From: Betaproteobacteria bacterium | Lineage (GTDB): Bacteria > Pseudomonadota > Gammaproteobacteria > Burkholderiales > Casimicrobiaceae | Direction of reading: 5' to 3' | Length of the DNA stretch: 56,232 nt | Assembly: GCA_004293675.1 (NCBI GenBank) | Contig: READ01000032.1 | Coordinates: 1 to 56,232, forward strand | Shown: positions 52,498-56,232 of the stretch, piece after piece | How positions within the stretch are numbered: position 1 is the first letter of the stretch | How the letters are laid out: each line of letters opens with the position of its first letter | The notes under the pieces: generated by a model | The model's input: only the letters and a program-made list of their open reading frames with translations | Database searches by the model: none | Told to the model about the DNA's origin: nothing | Made by a program: the position numbers and the translations under genes

Positions 52498-53874
52498 ATG
52501 ACACAGGTTTCGCCATCCGCCCCTACTGCCCGATCCGAATCTGCGCTCGTAGCTGTGCCAAGGCGGCAGCTATCAGTGTGGCACGCTATGTCGATCTGCA
52601 TCGGGATGGTCATTGGTGCGGGCATTTTTAAAACCTCGCCGATGGTCGCGCAAAACTTGGACAGCGCCAACGCGCTCTACCTCGCGTGGGTGCTGGGCGG
52701 CGCACTCTCGCTTATTGGCGCACTCTGTTTTGCCGAAATTTCCGCCGCCTTTCCGGATGCGGGCGGCGACTATTACTTTTTGCGAAAAGCCTATGGTGAT
52801 CGCACTGCATTTCTTTTCGCGTGGTCCCGGTTTGCCATTATTCACACCGGCTCGATGGCGTTGCTGGCCTTTGTTTGTGCTGATTACGTCAATCAGGTGG
52901 TCGCCCTTGGCCCGATGGGTTCGGGCGTTTTGGCGGCGATGTCGATTGCTGTGTTGGTGCTGCTCAATCTGCGCGGGATTCGCATCGGTTTGGGCGCTCA
53001 GATCGCGCTGGTGTTGCTGGTGGTGCTGGGGCTGGTATTGGCCGTAGGCGCAGGTGTCTTTTTGAGCGCCACATCTGCGGTGCAACCAGCCCCGAATGTG
53101 CCGCGCGAATCTCTTTCTTGGGGCACCGCGTTTGTCTTTGTGTTTTTGGCCTATGGCGGCTGGAGCGATGCGTCTACGCTATCGTCTGAAATGCGTGACG
53201 AAAAGCGCGGCATTGTTTGGGCGCTGGTGGGCGGTATGGCGATTGTGGTGTTGCTCTACGTTGCGACCAACTGGGCCTATGTGCGTGGTCTAGGCCTTGA
53301 CGGGCTGGCCAAGAGCGAAGCGCCGGCAGCGGATTTAATGCGCGTTGCGTTCGGCCCGGTGGGCGAATGGGTGATGGTGGTGATCGTGGCGATTACGGCG
53401 ATTTCGGTGATGAACGCGATTCTGATTACCGGTGCCCGCACCACCTACGCCGCTGCCCGTGATCTGCCCGCGCTACACCGGTTTGCGCGCTGGGACGATG
53501 GCCGCGGCATACCGCCGCTGACCTTGATTGCCATGGGAGTCGTCGCCATCGCACTCGTGGTGTTTGGCACGGCAACACGTGGCGGTTTTTCCACCATGGT
53601 TGATTACTTGTCGCCGGTGTATTGGGCGTTTTGTGCGGCTTCAGCGGCCTCGGTGATGGTGCTTCGAGCGCGCTTCCCCGACGCACCCAGACCGTTTCGT
53701 GTGCCGCTTTATCCTTGGTTGCCGCTGGCCTTTACCGCCACTTGCCTGTACTTGCTTTACTCGAGCGTGGCCTACGTAGCGGCGGGCGCGGTGGTCGGTG
53801 TACTCGTGTTGCTGCTGGGTGTTGGGGTTTGGTGGGGCCTGAATCGTAGGGTCGGTGACTCGGTAGAGCGCTGA
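52498..53874 (+). CDS. APC-family amino-acid permease
   Basis: 458 residues, about twelve membrane segments. SICIGMVIGAGIFKTSPMVA is the family motif in helix 1, followed by LCFAEISAAFPDAGGDYYFL and FLFAWSRFAIIHTGSMALLA. It imports or exchanges amino acids at the inner membrane. The ATG at 52498 is preferred to a TTG at 52480. It diverges from the receptor gene with a gap of about 150 bp. Confidence 0.9.
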   Translation: MTQVSPSAPTARSESALVAVPRRQLSVWHAMSICIGMVIGAGIFKTSPMVAQNLDSANALYLAWVLGGALSLIGALCFAEISAAFPDAGGDYYFLRKAYGDRTAFLFAWSRFAIIHTGSMALLAFVCADYVNQVVALGPMGSGVLAAMSIAVLVLLNLRGIRIGLGAQIALVLLVVLGLVLAVGAGVFLSATSAVQPAPNVPRESLSWGTAFVFVFLAYGGWSDASTLSSEMRDEKRGIVWALVGGMAIVVLLYVATNWAYVRGLGLDGLAKSEAPAADLMRVAFGPVGEWVMVVIVAITAISVMNAILITGARTTYAAARDLPALHRFARWDDGRGIPPLTLIAMGVVAIALVVFGTATRGGFSTMVDYLSPVYWAFCAASAASVMVLRARFPDAPRPFRVPLYPWLPLAFTATCLYLLYSSVAYVAAGAVVGVLVLLLGVGVWWGLNRRVGDSVER

Positions 53875-54000
53875 GCCTCGAGTGGGGTGGGGGCTGCAGA
53901 CTGGATGCTCTCCCTCGGGGGCATGGCGTATTGCTGCCGAGTTCGCCATGCGAATGCCCGTAAACGCTTCGTAGAAGATGCGCCGGTCCGGGCTCCCCAA

Positions 54001-54375
54001 CTACTTCACAATTTCTAGCGTCCCGACGACATTACCATCCTTGCCGAGCCATTTATAGCTCCCATCCCCCGTTTTTTCGTAGCGAAAACAACCCTCAGCG
54101 CCGCTTCTTAGCGTCTTCCAAGTAACGCAGTGCTGGTCGCCGTCGAGCCGGTACGTGCCTGTGTCATTCAGGCTGGGTACCGTGGCGCTGAGCCAAGCCT
54201 TTTTATCGGGCGCGTATTCAGCTTTGCCAATGCCGCCACTGTTGGCTCGGTAAGAGAACTTTACGGGCTTAGAAAAGAGGGCTTCTATTTCTGCTGCGCT
54301 CAGCATTTGTGCTGAACTTGGCATGGCGGCTGCGCTGATGAGAGTTACGGCAGCGAATTTGAATTTGAACGGCAT
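54001..54375 (-). CDS. Small secreted protein, DUF995-like
   Basis: 124 residues. Signal peptide (AAVTLISAAAMPSSAQ) and a mature part starting LSAAEIEALFSKPVKF, with GTYRLDGDQHCVTWKTLRSG and ending VVGTLEIVK. The pattern of an N-terminal helix followed by small beta strands and a conserved Cys pair (QHC, GCF) resembles DUF995 proteins. Exported, role unknown. The region 53875-54000 holds nothing identifiable. Confidence 0.65.
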   Translation of the reverse strand: MPFKFKFAAVTLISAAAMPSSAQMLSAAEIEALFSKPVKFSYRANSGGIGKAEYAPDKKAWLSATVPSLNDTGTYRLDGDQHCVTWKTLRSGAEGCFRYEKTGDGSYKWLGKDGNVVGTLEIVK

Positions 54376-54520
54376 AAAAGTCTCCGGCGTGAATGACGTT
54401 GAGTTAATTTTTTAGGAATCAAAACTATAGCCGTCGCGGTGGAAAAATGTCCCGCCAGTGTGGGTGGGATTTACGCCGTAGGTAGGTCGAATTGTTGGTT
54501 TGTAAAAGCTCCGGCGTCGA

Positions 54521-55375
54521 CTAGCGTTTAGCGTATTCCTGAGCCGTTTGCCACGCCACAGTTTGTAAAAACTTCGCAGTGGCCGCGTCAAGTCCAGCGG
54601 TGTAGGTGTTGCCCTCAGGATTCGTTTTGTAGAGCGACGCCAAAACCGTACAGGCCGCTAAGTACGTACCCGCAAGACTTGGGTGGCGCTTGTCGGCGAT
54701 GTAGAGATTCAAGTCTGGGCGCTCCTTGATCGATCGGGCGAAGGCGAGCCCTGCGGGGACCACGAGCGCATTGTTGGCGCGTCCGGCGTTGGTGTATTCG
54801 GTGGCGAGCTGCTCGGTCATTTCGGGCGCGTCGGCATAGGCCCACGACATGAAAAACGCCGGACGTGCGCCGTGCTTGCGGGCGATATCGCTGTTTTTCT
54901 TGGCGTGTTCGTAAAACACCGAGCGCAGGGTGGGGTGAATCGGGCATTGACTGCAATCCATCATCATCACCACATCAAACGGTTTGGTGAAGGTATTGAA
55001 AACAACTTCGTTTTTGCTGTTGAACGAATACGAGCCCACACCACCAGGCTTGAAATGCGCTTCAACATCATGCCAGTTGATGCCCGATCCGCTGATGGTG
55101 GCCGACACCGCGCGGTGCCCCGTTTTGTCGGGCATTGCCGAGCCGCGAATGAGCTGCCCCACGTGACCGTGCATGCTGTTGTTGTAATAGAAAAAACTAT
55201 TGCCCACCCAAAGTACGGCCTTAGTTTGCTCTGGAGTGTTACTGGCCGCGGTCGCCGCAGGCTTCACGGCATCGGTGCTGGCGCAGCCGCCTAACGTCAG
55301 CGCGGCGAGCGAAGCGATCGCCAGTAGGGCTGCGGATGAACTGATACTTTGTGTTTTGCGGCCAATGGTTTGCAT
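54521..55375 (-). CDS. SGNH-hydrolase-like lipoprotein
   Basis: 284 residues. Lipobox LTLGGCAS, then an SGNH/GDSL-like fold with VLWVGNSFFYYNNSM (block I), SGSGINWHDV and a late RHPSLAGTYLAAC (block V, DxxH-like). It would act at the envelope, perhaps on acyl or acetyl esters. AAGGA 8 nt upstream fixes the ATG at 55375; the longer frame to 55576 overlaps the gene at 55521. Confidence 0.75.
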   Translation of the reverse strand: MQTIGRKTQSISSSAALLAIASLAALTLGGCASTDAVKPAATAASNTPEQTKAVLWVGNSFFYYNNSMHGHVGQLIRGSAMPDKTGHRAVSATISGSGINWHDVEAHFKPGGVGSYSFNSKNEVVFNTFTKPFDVVMMMDCSQCPIHPTLRSVFYEHAKKNSDIARKHGARPAFFMSWAYADAPEMTEQLATEYTNAGRANNALVVPAGLAFARSIKERPDLNLYIADKRHPSLAGTYLAACTVLASLYKTNPEGNTYTAGLDAATAKFLQTVAWQTAQEYAKR

Positions 55376-55520
55376 GAAGCGCTTCCTTGTGTGTTTTGAT
55401 GGGTGCGGTGTCAGTCGGTGAATGCTTCGCAGCCGACCAGCTTGAGTCACTTTTACTTTACCGCACGCCACGGCGCGGTCTTTCGTCTCGGCTTTGCGCG
55501 CTCGATGCGAAAATGTGGCC

Positions 55521-55841
55521 ATGTCTTCGCCCGCGCCAACCCAACCCACCCCAGATTCCAAGTCAACGCAAAGCATTGAAAGCGCCGCTCAACCCGAGCA
55601 ACCGCGCAATCCGCTGCACGGGCTCACGCTAGAGGCCATGCTCACGGCGCTGGTTGACTATTTCGGCTGGGCCGAGCTCGCAGAGCGAATTCCGATTCGC
55701 TGTTTCGCCCTCGACCCAAGCGTGAAATCAAGCTTGAAATTCCTGCGCAAAACGCCCTGGGCGAGGGAGAAAGTCGAGGGGCTGTATCTGTTTATGCTTC
55801 GCGAAATTCGGCGGCGTGAGAGTGGCGGATTGAAGTCTTGA
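55521..55841 (+). CDS. VF530-family protein
   Basis: 106 residues. After a Pro/Ser-rich N-terminus, the conserved VF530 domain appears: [41 protein letters not shown] and [15 protein letters not shown]. Members of this small family are thought to bind DNA. Role unknown. It is transcribed towards the IS element at the right edge. Confidence 0.85.
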   Translation: MSSPAPTQPTPDSKSTQSIESAAQPEQPRNPLHGLTLEAMLTALVDYFGWAELAERIPIRCFALDPSVKSSLKFLRKTPWAREKVEGLYLFMLREIRRRESGGLKS

Positions 55842-55978
55842 GCCGTATGGCGATACGATGGGTCAAGTTGCAAGGCTGTTCGTTTAAGAGAAGTGGCTCA
55901 GCAACTTCAGACAACGGTGTAAGCGAAACTTCAGGGTAACAAGCGAAGCGCTAAGTGCGCTCGCGAACTGGAGTGTTT

Positions 55979-56232
55979 ATGTTGAAGGAGAAGTCATCCG
56001 TTGCCAAGCGCCAGCGTAGGAAATTGGGCGCGGAATTCAAAGCGAAGGCGGCGTTGGGTGCGCTTCGACAGGACAAGACCCTGGCGCAGCTCTGCGCCGA
56101 GTTTCAGGTCCACAGCACGCAGATCACCGAATGGAAGCGACTGCTCGTTGAGCGCGCTGCGGTAGCGTTTGTCGGCGGAGCTGGGGCGGATATCCAGCCC
56201 GCCGTCGATGTGGTTCCGCTGCACGCCAAGAT
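55979..56232 (+). CDS. IS3-family transposase OrfA (cut by window edge)
   Basis: The frame opens MLKEKSSVAKRQRRKLGAEF and runs to the window edge without a stop. The helix-turn-helix stretch AKAALGALRQDKTLAQLCAE, then FQVHSTQITEWKRLLVE, is typical of IS3-family OrfA. The downstream OrfB lies beyond the window. The IS left end is probably in 55842-55978, but I could not place a terminal repeat. Confidence 0.85.
   Translation, partial: MLKEKSSVAKRQRRKLGAEFKAKAALGALRQDKTLAQLCAEFQVHSTQITEWKRLLVERAAVAFVGGAGADIQPAVDVVPLHAK

Overview
The window looks like chromosomal DNA of a betaproteobacterium, most likely order Burkholderiales. I infer this from gene families and gene order, not from any search: a GlrK-QseG-GlrR two-component set, a ctpA-moeB pair, an ahcY/holin-like/metF methionine-cycle operon behind an S-adenosylhomocysteine riboswitch, and a secreted protein with an IPTL-CTERM-like tail. 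Each end of the window cuts a transposase gene (IS110-like on the left, IS3-like on the right). I saw no rRNA, tRNA, CRISPR array or phage module.

Layout. 0.2-6.2 kb: an ABC-transporter binding protein, a Tat-exported protein, and a wax-ester/triacylglycerol synthase followed by two alpha/beta hydrolases. 6.4-8.1 kb: azlD-azlC-folA, overlapping genes on the minus strand. 8.1-13.1 kb: glrK, a QseG-like lipoprotein gene, glrR, dut and a PfkB-type sugar kinase, all on the plus strand and tightly packed. 13.1-13.8 kb: noncoding, built of dispersed repeat modules.

13.8-25.3 kb is a catabolic locus. Two binding-protein genes on the minus strand face a ten-gene plus-strand operon: lactonase-like protein, GntR regulator, isopropylmalate-dehydrogenase-family enzyme, Gfo/Idh/MocA oxidoreductase, TRAP transporter (P, Q, M), small monooxygenase-fold protein, OtnK kinase and OtnC-like class II aldolase. 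A strong sigma-70 promoter and two palindromes lie in the divergent gap. The likely job is uptake of a sugar acid and its conversion to a phosphorylated 3-oxo-tetronate. The usual dehydrogenases (LtnD, DenD) and the isomerase OtnI are absent, and the OtnC-like protein lacks residues that are catalytic in this fold, so the chemistry may be new.

25.3-28.4 kb: a MITE-like element, a terminated candidate small RNA, ctpA and moeB. 28.6-45.8 kb: a block of about 16 kb flanked by 577-bp direct repeats, each carrying ridA and the 3' end of metF. Inside are a BTAD-type regulator, small membrane and ankyrin proteins, a CSLREA/beta-helix protein, a Kelch protein, a DUF1800-DUF1501 pair and several hypothetical exported proteins. 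The arrangement suggests single-crossover integration of a circular molecule. 45.2-49.9 kb: the SAH-riboswitch operon ahcY, holin-like, tlyA, tfoX-like, metF, ridA on the minus strand. 49.9-55.8 kb: a TonB-dependent receptor, an APC amino-acid permease, a small secreted protein, an SGNH-type lipoprotein and a VF530-like protein.

The most novel sequence signal is a family of four 91-92 bp elements (2284, 6265, 28390, 47176), each made of two short palindromes a fixed distance apart. Three lie between genes; the fourth lies inside the tlyA reading frame.
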